Source: Xiphydria camelus
Lineage: Eukaryota; Arthropoda; Insecta; Hymenoptera; Xiphydriidae
Direction: 5' to 3'
Length of the DNA: 64,000 nt
Assembly (NCBI GenBank): GCA_963678675.1
Contig: OY783195.1
Location: 4,660,001-4,724,000, forward strand
The position numbers were made by a program, and so were the translations under genes. Each line of letters begins with the position of its first letter. Positions within the stretch are counted from its first letter, which is position 1. Shown here one piece after another: positions 36,902-48,925 of the stretch. The notes beneath the pieces were generated by a model. It had not been told where the DNA came from, did not search any database, and was given only the letters and a program-made list of their open reading frames with translations.

Positions 36902-37888
36902 TGAATATTTTGAGAGTTTGTTCGTGGGTTGCGAAGGGAATACGAATTCGTAGTTTAATCCTCGAATGTTGGAGGGTTCTTTTTTTCTCGCTATGTGCAG
37001 CCCGGCTGCATTCGCTGAAATGCGGGCGAAGAAAGTTGCCGATAACGTTTCAAAGTTCACCGTAAAAGTGGCAGAGCCGACGCTGAACTGCCGATCCGTT
37101 AGTCGAAATTTTTGCGGAAACCCCGCCGGGAGTACTTTTAAGAGGGTTTCTTTTTATCACTTGTTCGCGTACCCTGCGTCAGTCTCGCTATTTATCATTA
37201 GTTCGGACGTGTCGTGCGGTTATCTTCGCATATTTGAAGGTGATTTTTTTTCCCCGTCGTCGAGAAGTACCTGACTGTTTATCTTTAGGCAAGGGTGGTC
37301 GGTGGGTGGGGCTGATCGCACAGTGTGCCTTTAACGTCTTCTATACCTGTATACGTACAGTGTGAGACCTCCCACGATGTAAATGTTCGAACCAAGCCTC
37401 GGCACCTCCCGCGAAGTCGAACGGGAAGCCGAGGGGTGGCGGTCCATATTTTTAATCATAAATTCAATTGGTAGGGACTTTCGAGGGGACCCGCGGTTAA
37501 TTGTTAATTAAGCTCGCCCGAAGCTCGAGATGTTGCAGCGAGGAGATCAATTTGAGACGTATCAAAATAATTATACCACCGCGGAACGTTCGAATAAACA
37601 GGGGCTGCGCTCTATCGGAGGCATAAAAAATATCGTCGAAATCCATGTAGGAAATGATGCTGGGCCCTGGCCTGACCCAGTGTAGGCTAATTCTGGCTCG
37701 GTGCAAATCATTGCCAGGCTGGGCCCAGTCTAGAAATGATATCAAACGGCCGATAAAAGCGGGCCCATGGTTCTGCCATTCCTGGGCCCATGCTCATTGG
37801 CATGGTCGGGCCTATAATATTGTAGATGCCATTATAGGGCCACATCTGGTCTCCATAATAGGGCTTATCTAGGTTTTACCTTAACTTC
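36902..37888. other. No gene; GGGCC-rich stretch at 37.66-37.87 kb
   Basis: Between 37660 and 37870 the core GGGCC occurs at least seven times, several as TGGGCCCA palindromes, in an AT-rich setting. It may be the edge of an unidentified repeat. The rest shows nothing. Confidence 0.35.
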
Positions 37889-38370
37889 CGATAAAATAAA
37901 CATTCGCTCGATACATTTTCTCGTTTCCGTATTAATAATCCATAATACATTCACTTCATTCACTTATATCCTATGTTTTTCGTTCTGCGCACTTTTACCC
38001 GACACACGAGGTACACTGAGGAAAAAAAAGATTAAAAATTATTCTGTTAGAAGGATAATCTGAGTACGAAAGGTAAAATAGATCAAAAATTATCCTAATG
38101 AAGGTTAAATTTTATACCTTGGAATGATAATTTTTTATCTGTTTTACCTTTCGTACTCAGATTATCCTTCTAACGGAATAATTTTTAATCTTTTTTTTTT
38201 TCAGTGTATTTCACTTTTGCATTTTTTTCCTCTCCGCAAAATACAACATCAGTTAATGAAAAATTGTTCAATATGAGGATGCATAATGGTAAGAGAATAT
38301 TTGGAGCTTCTATTGCAATGCTTATATAGATTCCAACTCCAAAAATCACTCCACGGCAATGCATTTACCT
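37889..38370. repeat. Dispersed repeat R1, copy interrupted by a MITE
   Basis: Matches 30030-30317 from CGATAAAATA to GGCAATGCATTTACC, apart from the 38014-38206 MITE. It serves as the filled-site partner that proves the TA duplication. Confidence 0.85.
38014..38206. mobile_element. TA-type MITE (193 bp), target site proven by empty copy
   Basis: Ends CACTGAGGAAAAAAAAGATT and the complement of AATCTTTTTTTTTTTCAGTG; inverted arms run about 70 bases through GTACGAAAGGTAAAA. TA stands on both sides (38012-38013, 38207-38208). The sister repeat has a single TA at that point, so insertion duplicated TA, as Tc1/mariner-type enzymes do. Non-autonomous. Confidence 0.93.
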
Positions 38371-40127
38371 GTTCCTCTAAGTCTCCTTCACTCACGGAAT
38401 TTCAAGGAATTCTCTGTATATACGCGAACTGCTAAGTACACCCGATCGAATCACCGATGGCCGCTACCTGCCCTGTTACGTGCACCGCGGGCACGAACGT
38501 TGCAACGCCCAACTTCCTGGACTGCTTACCGACCGCAGCATTCGCGGATCTTCCGACTGATAAAGACCGACACCGCGGATCGGGTACTCGCCTCGGTGCG
38601 GTCGATCGACCCCGCCAAAGCGATACCACCGAGAAACGCCCTCGGATCGTTTACTCGTTTAGTCCTTATCGCGAGCGGCGTCTCGATTAATTTATTTTCG
38701 TACCGATTGATAAGGAGTGGCGCATTCTCAGACGAGCCAATCGTCGGATAAAGTGGAGTGGCGGGGCTGACGATGAGGATCGGATTCGGTGGAGAGTGTT
38801 TATGATAATGAAGGGGGGGGGGGGAGCTGAGAGAGAAAGAGAAATACGAGGAGTGTCGCGTGTTTTCCGATTAAATATCGTTGACGTGGATAAAAAGAGG
38901 AATCGATTTCCGTCCGATTCCGAGTTACAAATTATCGCGGAAGATATAATCACGCAGGTGCATCGGGAGGAAAGAAATAATCGTTATCGCGGCTGAAGCC
39001 GTGTCGCGTATCGGTGCAAATATTGTCGCTGTGATTAAGTTGTAATTTGTGGCGGTTGAGTTTCTCCGTGCACATTTATATCCAACTGCAGAGTTCGACC
39101 GCGCCGCGGTTAATCGTAGCGCGATTAATTTTATTATCGCGTCGGTCCGATTGGACGGTAATGAATATTGGAATTATACGAGCCGGTGTCACTGGATATT
39201 TTACGATTAGACGTTTACATCGAGGTATTTCAATTAACCCGATAATATTTAACGGGAGATGCGGTTCGATCGCCCGACCGAGAAGGTGCGTTTTCTTATC
39301 TATAATTTTCTCGCCCATTCGGATGCTGCGTCCGAAATACTTTCGTTTAATTTATCGGTGGGAGCGCATCTCGAACGCGGCATCCGAGCAAATGAGGAGT
39401 GAGAAGACTTAATCTCGGACGGACCATAATTGGCGCGCTGATAGTTAGAGTTACGTTCGATTCGGGGAAATTGCGACTGGGATATCGGTCGGACGGTTTT
39501 CCCGAGTGCATAAAACGCGCGCGACCGCTCGCCCAGAGTCCGCGCTGCAGCGCGGTGTCGCGCGATGGAAGGCAAACGGGTTTGCGGCCGACTCGAAATC
39601 GCTGCACACGCTCGACCGGGACGATAATGCGGCGGTTTCGCAAGAGAGGCAAGAGCGACTGCGCGGTAAATGTCTCCGGCTTTGGCTTTCGTCGAGTTTA
39701 TTTTTTTCCCTTCCATGGAAGATGTATGTAAATTGGATCGCGGACCATTCCTGTAAGATCTCAGGTGCGCCGAGAAATTCTTTTGTTCCCGAATTATGCT
39801 AATATTCGTCCGCGAGAACGAATTCTTTTCTCGGTTATTTCGCGCAACTTTTCACTCGGCGACCGCGCGGCGGTGATGTGTTTTACGCGTTAGTTACGCG
39901 AGCAGGTCTGACCAACGTAATTTCGCGGCGGACGCGGGATACTGTTTAAACAAGCGGTTATCTCTCGAAGATTAGATTTTTCGCCAATTGCGATCGTTCA
40001 TATCGCGGCAAGGCCGTTAATTTAACCGGCTCGACGCGTTGTCCCTGATTCGCAAGTGCTGGAGTGGGTTTGTGTCAATTTTAGTCGATTTTTCTCCGAA
40101 TAGAAAACGAGGCCTATTACGAGTTTA
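38371..40127. other. No gene recognised; CpG-rich in part
   Basis: Includes a G13 run at about 38811-38823. Frames of 100-138 codons at 39047-39802 lie on both strands and show no family motif. Confidence 0.3.
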
Positions 40128-40365
40128 CACTGTGAAAAATAACTTGGTTCAATTGACAAAGCGCATCCGGTTAAACGAGTTTAGTTATTCTAACCAAAAT
40201 CTTAGTAAGTTGAAGCAAAAATGTAGTTATTTTAACTACATGTTCAGTTATTCTACTACATGTGTAATTATTCCAACTAGATAATGGTCAGTCTAACTCA
40301 ACAGATGGGGGATCCTTATTTCATAAAACGGTTTGGTTTGATTGACCAGGTTATTTTTTTCAGGG
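40128..40365. mobile_element. MITE of the TTATTCTAACCAAA family, copy 2
   Basis: Flanked by TA on both sides (40126-40127, 40366-40367). Ends CACTGTGAAAAATAACTTGG and the complement of CCAGGTTATTTTTTTCAGGG. Interior units of AGTTATTCTAACCAAA match 17894-18132. Confidence 0.85.
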
Positions 40366-41100
40366 TACGTTAATTAATTTAGGTGAACGAAGCCGACAAT
40401 TTCGAGAAAATTTTACCAATCTCATCAAACGTTCGCCTCCAATTTTTTCTGCTCTTACTTCTCCTCCTCCACTTTCTATAACGAGACTCAAAAATGCCCG
40501 TACCCCCGAGTCCTCGCGCACGCGAGTTCAACGACACCGTCGACGCGCATCAGGCGGCGCATTCGTAACGCAACGGCAACCGAAGCGTAATATCGTGAAG
40601 TACGTGAATCCCGACGGCGTACGTCGCGCCGAAAATATTCGTCGGTTACATACTCCGATCACGATCGCCCCTCCCGGTTTACCCCCGCTTCTCCCCCCGT
40701 CTATCGACTTTTCCCCCGTTTCTTTCCTTGTATTATTAATCCCCACAAAACCGCGCGCGTCCACTTCTGTCGCGGCTGCTGCGGCCGGCAGTGAACGGCC
40801 TAGCGAGAAGGTGGAGCGGAAAGGGGGATGGCGGTGAAGGAGGAGAGGAGGAGCCATTACCCGTAGAATAAGAAACGACCAACGCTCTAGGGTACAGTCT
40901 AAACGAGAAATCTCCGCGCTGGTTCCGTGTCGAACGCGAGTAGTGGCGAGAGGGACGAGAGGGAAGAGTCTACCAGAGTAGAGAGAACGAGAACGTATGT
41001 ATCTCTCCACGCCCCCCTCCCTGGTCCCCTGCCCTTCGCAACGTCGTCCAATTCCATCCCTCCCGAATCCACTGAGTGTCTTTCTCCGTCTCCCTTTCGG

Positions 41101-41135
<35 letters not shown>

Positions 41136-41396
41136 CGTTCCTCTCGTCGCTCCTCTCTCGCGCGACTCGCTCCGAGAATCGGATTGCCTCCTATCCATCG
41201 CAACACGTGTGAGAGTACGCGGACTCGTCATTGCGTGGCATCCAAACGGCTGTGTCGATTAATTAGAGCTCATACTTGTGCGTGTAGTGTGGTACTGATT
41301 GGAAATTAAAAGTCTTGGGACTGCGGAGCACTAGATTTGGCACCTGGTCTCGCACTGTTAATAAAATTTGCATTTTTAATATATTTCTATATAAAG
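40366..41396. other. CpG-rich block with a (CT)n run, no supported gene
   Basis: CT repeat at about 41104-41132. The - frame 40528-41010 (160 codons) and + frames at 40927-41309 overlap and contain low-complexity Ser/Leu or Arg/Glu runs from the dinucleotide repeat. A CpG-rich promoter is possible. Confidence 0.3.
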
Positions 41397-42280
41397 CAGG
41401 GCTGGAAGTTGGTCACTTTTTTTTAGGTTGGCAACTTTTACACCCTAATTTTGATGCATTGACTTTTCATTTGTGATTTTAAAAGTTACATAATAGCAAC
41501 AGTACTGTGCAGACGTCGAAAAAGTTATTTTTTTCAGTAAACTGCATAGAATTTTTTTAAATTTCGTATGCGCATTATTGTCACAATGCTATAATGCTAT
41601 GTGTGAGTTTGCACTCTTGCTGCAAATGAGCGATATTACATTCGAATGATAGTCCCCAGCTGTGCTGGTTGTGATGTTCATATATACGTGCACGACCAAA
41701 TGTTTTGTGTATCATGTCAAAAATGTAACTTTTGTTATTGAAAGTGTGAATAGGAAGCCAGGTTGTTTATTAAATAAAAGTTAAGTCTTGTCTTCAGAGT
41801 AAAAGCAAAGTATTTATTCTTCAATGTCTTCATACTCTGAGAGCTGTCTCTGAACAGAGTATTTTCAAAATCTGAGGGCAAAGTAATAAAATTGTACTCT
41901 CACCTTTCCTTCGTGATAATAAAACATGGTCTTAAATTTAGAATTGTAAATATCTATTATAACATCGAATAGTTTTTGCTTATTTCAATATTTGTTCAAC
42001 ATATAAAAGTCTTCGAATGGCACAACAACCAGTCATTAAAGTATCGAGATAAAAGTAGATGTAGGTAATGTTTAATCTTTCTTTTAAATTGAATTTTGAA
42101 ATAGAATAAACATGAAATTACAATACTTATATATTCCTTGAAAATTAAATTTAAATGACAAACTAATTTCCCCTTAAATCAAAAATAAATGTTACTTTGG
42201 TCACTTTTTTGTCATTTTTTGTGCTCGTGGGGGGTCACTTTTTCCCCTATTTTAGAGGTCGTAGACCACTTCCAGTCCCG
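41397..42280. mobile_element. hAT-like non-autonomous element, long copy
   Basis: Left end CAGGGCTGGAAGTTGGTCAC and right end complement of GACCACTTCCAGTCCCG; CAGGGCTGGAA is a frequent hAT terminus. No clear 8-bp target duplication. The segment 41740-41990 recurs at 50415-50487 plus 51495-51830, where another transposon has inserted. Confidence 0.55.
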
Positions 42281-43849
42281 AAAAAAACGTTTTTCCAATC
42301 CGTGATTATGAAAATTAGTATACTCCGTAATTATGAAAATTCTTATGAAATTGACTTTATAAATTTCATCACGAAGTATATAAAACTTCGCAGTCACGTA
42401 TATTGGAGATAAAAGCTTTTTATACAATTATATTAAATTTAATAGACTTTTTTTACGTACATTTTTTCACGGTAATAATGTCCTCCAGCCGACGATCAAC
42501 GTTCAGTGACGAGTAATTATTTCAATCCGCGCGTGAGAACGAGAGCGAAAGGGAGTCAAACTTCCACGACGATCGCGCCAGGGTCGATCGCATCTAAAAT
42601 CGCCGCGAATTCGAGGCCGAGCGAAACGCTTCGCGCCAAGCGAGCGGGTGGTTAGTTAGACTCCGCAACGGAGATGCGTGGGAAGGTTGCGACGATCGAG
42701 ATCGGATCAAGTCGGGAGGGAAAGAAGCGATCGCGGTTCGTCGCACCTCGTCTATACACATATATATATCGCACCTATAGTCCCGTCCATCACGGTAATT
42801 AAGAAACCCGGTAAGTCACGGCCGGCTGTGTTAACTGCCTATAGCTACTTCCGCCTGTCGGTCCGCCAGATGACGATGGCGTCAGCGGTGTACTCGCTGT
42901 AGGTACGTAGCGCGCCAACGGCGCAGGGGTTGATCGCCCCGTTCGACTTTTCTCACCTGAGACGCCCGAGAATAATAGAGAGGGTGCGACCTTTGTCGTG
43001 TTGGCTCTTGGCACATTTCGTCGGTCACGTATGTCCCATTAGCCACCTTTCGAAAATACTGGCAAATAGAAACCCATTTGGCCATTTTTTTTTTTCGTGA
43101 AATCGCGATTCCTCGAACTTTCGCGTCGTTGCAATTAGCGTTAACGCGCCGTCCGGTGATTTTCCCCGCGGCGTTATCCGCCTTCGTCGTTTTTCTTGGA
43201 AAAATATCGCGTCGAGGATGCTCGACGGTGTGTAGGAATATAGTTGTTGACACGTTTCAAACACACGCGCGCGCGCGCGACTCGGGTCGGTCTCTCTGCG
43301 GCAAAGCGACATCTGATTGCGAGCGAGCGGATGAAATCAATCAAAGCCAAGAGGAAGGGTCTCTTCGGGAATCCGATGGATGAGAATCCAGCGGAAGAAT
43401 GGATGCGGAATCGCGGAAAAGAATGTTGATATTCGCATTTGCGCGGGCATACCCGGGAGTCTCCGCGGCTGGATGAACGTCGTCATTAGCCGCCGCGTCG
43501 AAGAGAGAGAAAGAGGAATTTCTCCACGCGCTGTAGGAAAGATCGTAAATTGCAGATAGTTCAGGGAGAGCGATAACGGGTTTGTCGGAAGACGGGCGCT
43601 TCCTACCTCACGAGAGAAAAGATATGCGACCGCACCTAGAGCCAACCTAGAACGGTGTATTTCTTCCTCGAAATGCCTCAGATTTAACGAGACTTGAAAA
43701 CGAGGCGTCGAAAGCTGTGCCGGGGCGATCGGCAATGCGATCGAGCTCTGGATGACGATCCATTTTTGCGGGGAGAGGCGAATTAGAAAAATGTCGTGTA
43801 CATCCTGGATTTTTTTGCTGGGAAATACGCCGGGGAAAGTTTTCTTGAG
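42281..43849. other. No supported gene; CpG-rich
   Basis: A possible donor (CCGGTAAGT at 42809) follows a CpG-rich stretch with a short TATATATA, which would suit a first exon, but no reading frame is conserved. A - frame of 171 codons at 43337-43852 has an ATG but no recognised domain. (CG)n near 43263. Confidence 0.3.
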
Positions 43850-44150
43850 CATAAAACCTCTGATATCTTATATTTCCCTTGGAATATCGACCTGATAACC
43901 GTGTTTTTCGTTATCAGCGCGAAAGAATACACAAGACAGGGTGACCGAACGGTCGATACCAGGAATTTCGATTTTTGCAAAAATGTCAACCCCTCGATAT
44001 TTCTTCAAATTTTTACGAAAATCGAAATTTCTGCAATCGAGCCCTCGACTACCCTATCTTATGTATTTTTTCACGCAGATTCCGAAAATACATAATAGAT
44101 TTATCGAGAGAATTTCCAAGGAACGCGCCGAGATATAATCGATTTTATGG
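43850..44150. repeat. Fold-back repeat sharing a core with 5.3-5.47 kb
   Basis: GGAATTTCGATTTTTGCAAA at 43970 pairs with TTACGAAAATCGAAATTTCT at 44014, and outer parts pair likewise (ACACAAGACAGGGTGACCGA with the complement of ACTACCCTATCTTATGTATT). The left arm is the portion repeated in the SLC17 intron. Confidence 0.6.
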
Positions 44151-44787
44151 GGGGGAAATAATTTCCTCATACATAAAATCGCCTAAGGGGCCATAGCTAT
44201 AAAGCGGTCTCGAAATAGTCACGGACGGAGCGAATCGGTTCGGAGAAATTTTCATAGACATGCGTACGTACGTTTACGCACGTACTATGCTGGAAATATT
44301 TACGTAGGGGCGCGTAGTACCTGGCGAAAAAATAAAATCGGCATCAAACTTTAAACTCATTAAAATCTATAATCGATTCTCCTGACGATAATATTTTGAA
44401 ATACAGAAATATTCCCTATTTCGTAAATTTATCTCGAGATAATTTCCCCTCACTTCTCTCCTCTTCGACCCGAACACCCTGTACGTGCAACGGAAATGAA
44501 TAGCGCCTATCTCTTTGCCGATCTAGCGAATCGCGAAGATTTCGATCAGACCTGCCTTAATTAGCCGGAGTTCAATTTCCGCAGTTATTACGCGGTTAAA
44601 GGGTGAATATTAATGCGTCGGATACCAGGCGACTTAGCCGTACCTGTACCTGGTGAGTTTTTGGCGAACCACCTGGAGTGGGGGCGGTTGAAATAACGTC
44701 AGCTGTCGGACGTGAATGATTCTTTTGATACGGGTTAAAGAAAGTCGGGGCCATTATACGGCCTATTTACCGATAAATATATACTTT

Positions 44788-45020
44788 AAATCGAGCCGTT
44801 TGCCGCAACAACAACTTGAGTCGAGTTAAGTTTTTGTTATACAATAGATTTATTAACTTCCACGTCCAGCGTCATATCGACTAAATGCGGAATAATTTAC
44901 AGGGTTTCTAGTTAATTCTGAACATCCTGTAACTTAAACTGCATGTAGTTGATATAACGCTGGATGTAAAAATCGATAAATCGACTTAAGTTGTTGCAGC
45001 GAACGGCTCAATTGAGCCGG
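44788..45020. repeat. Fold-back element, about 80-bp arms
   Basis: AAATCGAGCCGTTTGCCGCA through AACTTGAGTCGAGTTAAG and CCAGCGTCATATCGACTA on the left pairs with TAGTTGATATAACGCTGGAT and CTTAAGTTGTTGCAGCGAAC on the right. Related to the fragment at 3840-4020. Confidence 0.65.
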
Positions 45021-45259
45021 CAGTTGGACTAACGAGTTAAGCATTTTTATTCCATATTTATACATATTCATAATTTAGGATACTTATATTGCATATCATA
45101 TTAATTTCATAGTGATATGTTTATAATGTATTATAATATAATGAACGAGCTATTTCATAATCACGCGCGCTGCAAGTCGACGATTCTAGCTGATCGAAAT
45201 ATTGCTTAAAAAATTACTATTTTTACACCTATACGCGTTTCTCTCTAGATTTGAACCGC

Positions 45260-45420
45260 ATATCGTCTCCCTAATAAGAAAAGTGCCTAACTCCACTTTT
45301 TGGCAAAAATTTAATTTTGCTGCCATCTATTAGAATAACGTCTAAATAAATGGTTTTTCTTCTTTCCTGTAAAGTTCTCTGAAACGGAGTTAGGCACTTT
45401 TCTTATTAGGGCGACGATAT
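45260..45420. mobile_element. MITE with CCTAATAAGAAAAGTGCC ends
   Basis: Inverted ends ATCGTCTCCCTAATAAGAAA and AAGTGCCTAACTCC, about 35 bp with one or two mismatches, separated by about 90 bases. Non-coding. Pairing extends to the very edge, so no clear target duplication. Confidence 0.8.
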
Positions 45421-45595
45421 TACTCTTCGCGTGAAAACAGTTTTTCAAATCTGGAAAAAAGACTTTCATTTCTGGAAGAACGACTCAAGTACTGCTCTAA
45501 ATATTCATCAATATTACTTTATTTCCTCAACACATTTTGTATTTTCCTCTATTTCCTTTCATTATCTCATGCGAACGCACAGAAACACATATCGC

Positions 45596-45684
45596 ACCCC
45601 CGCTTAAGAAATGACACAACTCAAAAATTCGACTTAACACAATGTTGAAGCAACCACAGTTGTGTGATTTCTGAAGCGGAGGTG
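45596..45684. repeat. Small inverted repeat, 25-bp arms
   Basis: CCCCGCTTAAGAAATGACAC with ACAACTC pairs with GTTGTGTGATTTCTGAAGCG and GAGG. It may be the end of a larger element covered by the - frame 45621-46133, which I do not support as a gene. Confidence 0.5.
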
Positions 45685-46133
45685 CAAATTGTAGAATTTA
45701 TTCTGGAATAGACGAAATAGTTTATTAAGTATTTCAAACTTTGAATTAAAGTTTGCGTACGAAAACTTAAGGTCGTTAGTCCAGCTGTCGGCTCAATTAT
45801 AGTCGTGCCATTTTTTTGAATAATCTTCCAATCCAAAGGGGCTGTTCGAAATTCTCGCCGTATATCAGCGCAGGCGTATGCACTCGAGGTCGAATTACCA
45901 TTTCTTTTCGTGGTATACGCGTACCCGTTATATATATACATATAATACGCGTAGCTCAGGCTTCCGCGCGCGTATCCCAATACCGCACACGCGCGCACGC
46001 AGCCCGCTGCAGCGCAGGAGGCTAAATACCAAACGGCTCGAACGAAGCGAAACAATGGTCCGCCATGGTACGGTACAATGCCTGTACGTACACATATATC
46101 AGCTCTTTCGTCGCGGGGGATACGTGTCCACAT

Positions 46134-48479
46134 AAACGCGAGCGCGCGCGTGCTGATGCGTATAGGTACACTGTAAACGCTCGTTCACCGGCGCCCCTGC
46201 AGCATCGTCGTCACGTACTTTACATACGTGTCAACGACAACGGGTGGCAAACTAGAAATAGCTCGTTTCGCGGGTCGCCCGCTTGGCTGGAAACCGAATT
46301 TATGTCCTCCCCTATCTCGCGCTAGTCGTATCAGCGGTTTGCGTATAGCCGCAAGACGCAACGGTCGTCCGTTAGCTCGGCGCTTGTCGCGAGAGTTTAC
46401 CCCTCGACGACGACGACGACGACGGCGTCGTCGACCCTTTGGTGTCTCGACGCGATGCCCGCGATATCCCCGAGCGTACATCCGCGCAAAACGAGTCACT
46501 CCCCCCTCCCCTCTTTTCCTACCTCGTCGACGTCTTGCTTAATTACAGTCGGTATCCGGCCGGGCGATCTCTTCGGCTCGGCGACCACGGCGGTTAAGGA
46601 TGAATCTTCCTGCCGGGTCGAGGTGACCTCGTGGCGCGATGTCGATCTTTGACCCCTGTCGTAGTCGCGGTTTCTGGTTGAAGAGTTCGACGCTCGAATG
46701 TATGCGCGTGAGAAATTTGGGAATTGGGTTTGGCGACGTTTTTCTTTTAACGGAGTACTTTCTCGATATTATGGAGAAACGCAGGGAGGAACATTGAGAT
46801 AATATGCATTAATTGGACTTTATCGTATCGTGCATCCAATTTCGAATACCTAATAGCCGCGTCCTGAGGAAACTCTTTCCCGTAGGAGGCGTGCGGATGG
46901 AACATTTATTCTATCCGGTTCGCATAGTTTCCGGTAAAATGCAAAATAACTTTTCCGTAATATGCTGCGCTACGGCTCAATAACAAAAACGATTTTCTCT
47001 TTCATAAAATTACGACGGAATTTTTCCCTCGCTAGGCGTGTAAGGGCAAAATTCGCTGAATCAGATTCGCACGGTCTATTTTATAGTGAAACGAAGTCAC
47101 TTTTTTTTTTATAACGAACGCGGTTTGCCATGGCTTAGAAACCAAATACACGATTTTGCTTTGGTGAAATCGCCACGGAACGACGTAAGCACGGGGAAAT
47201 TCTACGCATCTTACAAGGTATACCACAATAGAAGAAGCAGATTATACAGGGGTGGCGTGTAACTCGATTCTCGTAAAGGAGGGAAGGAAGAACGCGCGAG
47301 AAGCGCGGGATTTTTATATTTACCTCCATTTTTGCTAGTTACTTTATTTCTTCTATTATACTTAAGAGGTACAGGTAATTTTATCTCTTACTATAGTTGC
47401 TGCGCACTTTATTTTTACTTCTACTATAGTTTTACTTCCATTTTTTGTATATTGATCCTTTTAAATTCTTTTACTATTCACATACATCACATTACTTTTA
47501 ACGTTCTATACCGCATCTACCTCTACTACCATCAGCACTATTATCATTACAAATATTATTTATTGCATTTAGCAGCTCTCAGGAGATGCCTGTATCTCAG
47601 AGCCATAAATAAACGCTTCCTCTCTTACACACCCCGCGCGTTTAACATGACACCGCGTTGTGGAGAATCCGAGAGAGAGAGAGAGAAACGCGTTAAAAAT
47701 CATTCCTCTAGCTTCCGTGCCTCGCGAGAGTGCGTTACTCCGCGACTGCGATAAATATTACCGTCGCGCGCGCGCGTGGGACGTGTATTTCAGTGTGAGA
47801 TAGTCGCACGCTCGAAATGTCTAGCCGCGTCGAGTTTCCCGCGGAAGCGGGACGCTCCGCGACTCGCAGATTGGAATATTACGGCGAGTCGGGGCGGGGG
47901 AGGGAGAAAGACTTCGAGGAGAGTTTCTCGGGCGAGAACCGTCGCGAGTTACTCCCCGATGAACACGGGGCTTTAATTATCATCCTCCTTCTTACCGCGA
48001 GAAATGGTGTCCTCGCGCGACGTGAGTCGGAAGGACAATCTTATTCTACGGAGTGTAGCGGGACGACGAGAGCTTATAGCTACCGCCGCGGAGCATTCTT
48101 CGACGTGACTCGGAAATGCGTACGACTGGACCGTGTATACACGTATACGTGTGCCTTTGTCACAAATCTTTATTCCGTTCCACCTTCCTCTTTTTCTTCC
48201 CCCGTCTCTCATCGCGGGAGAAGTCCGCCCGGCAGGATAATAATAAATCCTTCTCCTCTCGCCGGTGTATCTTCTTTCTTCGCGACGTCGAGCATCCCCC
48301 GAGAAGCGTCGTCGCTCCCCCTTCTTTCGCGGGAAGAAAAATTTGATCCCCCGGATGTCTTCGCCGGGCGACAGCAAACTCGTTACGTGTGGTGAACGGT
48401 TGGAGGAGGATCGGAGTAAAGTGACCGACGATAATTACTGTCGAGGACGAAAACCTTTCCGGATGCTTCCCGTTCCGTT
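46134..48479. other. CpG-rich region, candidate exon at 47.8 kb only
   Basis: Contains a GAC/GTC trinucleotide run at about 46407-46432 and short GA runs near 47672. Frames around 46185-46542 come from the repeat. A 140-codon frame at 47332 is Tyr/Leu-rich from TTTTACTTCTACTAT-type sequence and unsupported. Confidence 0.3.
47817..48019 (+). CDS. Candidate first coding exon, unknown protein
   Basis: An ATG at 47817 in fair context (GAAATGT) opens a charged frame (MSSRVEFPAEAGRSATRR, later RRELLPDEHGALIIILLLTA) that stays open 192 codons. A strong donor (GACGTGAGT at about 48019) could end the exon after about 67 codons, before the composition turns low-complexity. A TTCAGTGTG initiator-like site lies at 47789, but no TATA stands 30 bases upstream. 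No family recognised. Chance openness in CpG-rich DNA is a real alternative. Confidence 0.25.
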
Positions 48480-48670
48480 AAGGGCGCTTTACACGATGCC
48501 AGTAACTCATGCGAGTCACTAAAACCGAGTACTCTCGCTTTTAGTACTGTCCTCGTGTTAACTGGTGTTCTGTATTCCAGTAGAGTATTTACACGAGGAC
48601 AGAGTACTAAAAGCGGAGTACTCGGTTTTAGTGACTCGTACGAGTTACTGGCATCGTGTAAAGCACCCTT
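48480..48670. mobile_element. Snap-back MITE with AAGGGCGCTTTACACG ends
   Basis: Left arm AAGGGCGCTTTACACGATGC through GCGAGTCACTAAAACCGAGT; right arm ACTCGGTTTTAGTGACTCGT to CATCGTGTAAAGCACCCTT. Arms of about 80 bp with few mismatches, loop about 25 bases. Confidence 0.8.
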
Positions 48671-48755
48671 TACCTTGGAAGCCGGTTACCCAATATCGTC
48701 CCTTTTTCAAGGGTGCAGCATATCCACGACTCATCGTCCGACGTATATCTAGCCA

Positions 48756-48925
48756 CGTTGAGGCTAAACTTACTCGCCAGGAAAGAACCACTTCGATTAC
48801 CGCTATCTCATTGTTTTGAGCGTTTCGTCCACATCGATATAAGACTTTATTGTAGATAAAAAGTTCACAGATGATGAGATGATCGCGATTCGAGCTTCCT
48901 TCCTGGCGAGTAAGTTTAGCCTCAT
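48756..48925. mobile_element. GAGGCTAAA-ended MITE, uninterrupted copy
   Basis: Ends TTGAGGCTAAACTTACTCGC and the complement of GGCGAGTAAGTTTAGCCTCA; next to them GATTACCGCTATCTCATTG and ATGAGATGATCGCGATT pair too. It is the empty-site counterpart of 34245-35124. Confidence 0.75.

Noticed and set aside
41076..41206. Ser/Leu and Arg/Glu-rich frames
   Set aside because: Direct translation of the (CT)n microsatellite.
43337..43852. 171-codon - strand frame starting with ATG
   Set aside because: No domain or splice context; its start overlaps a dispersed fold-back repeat.
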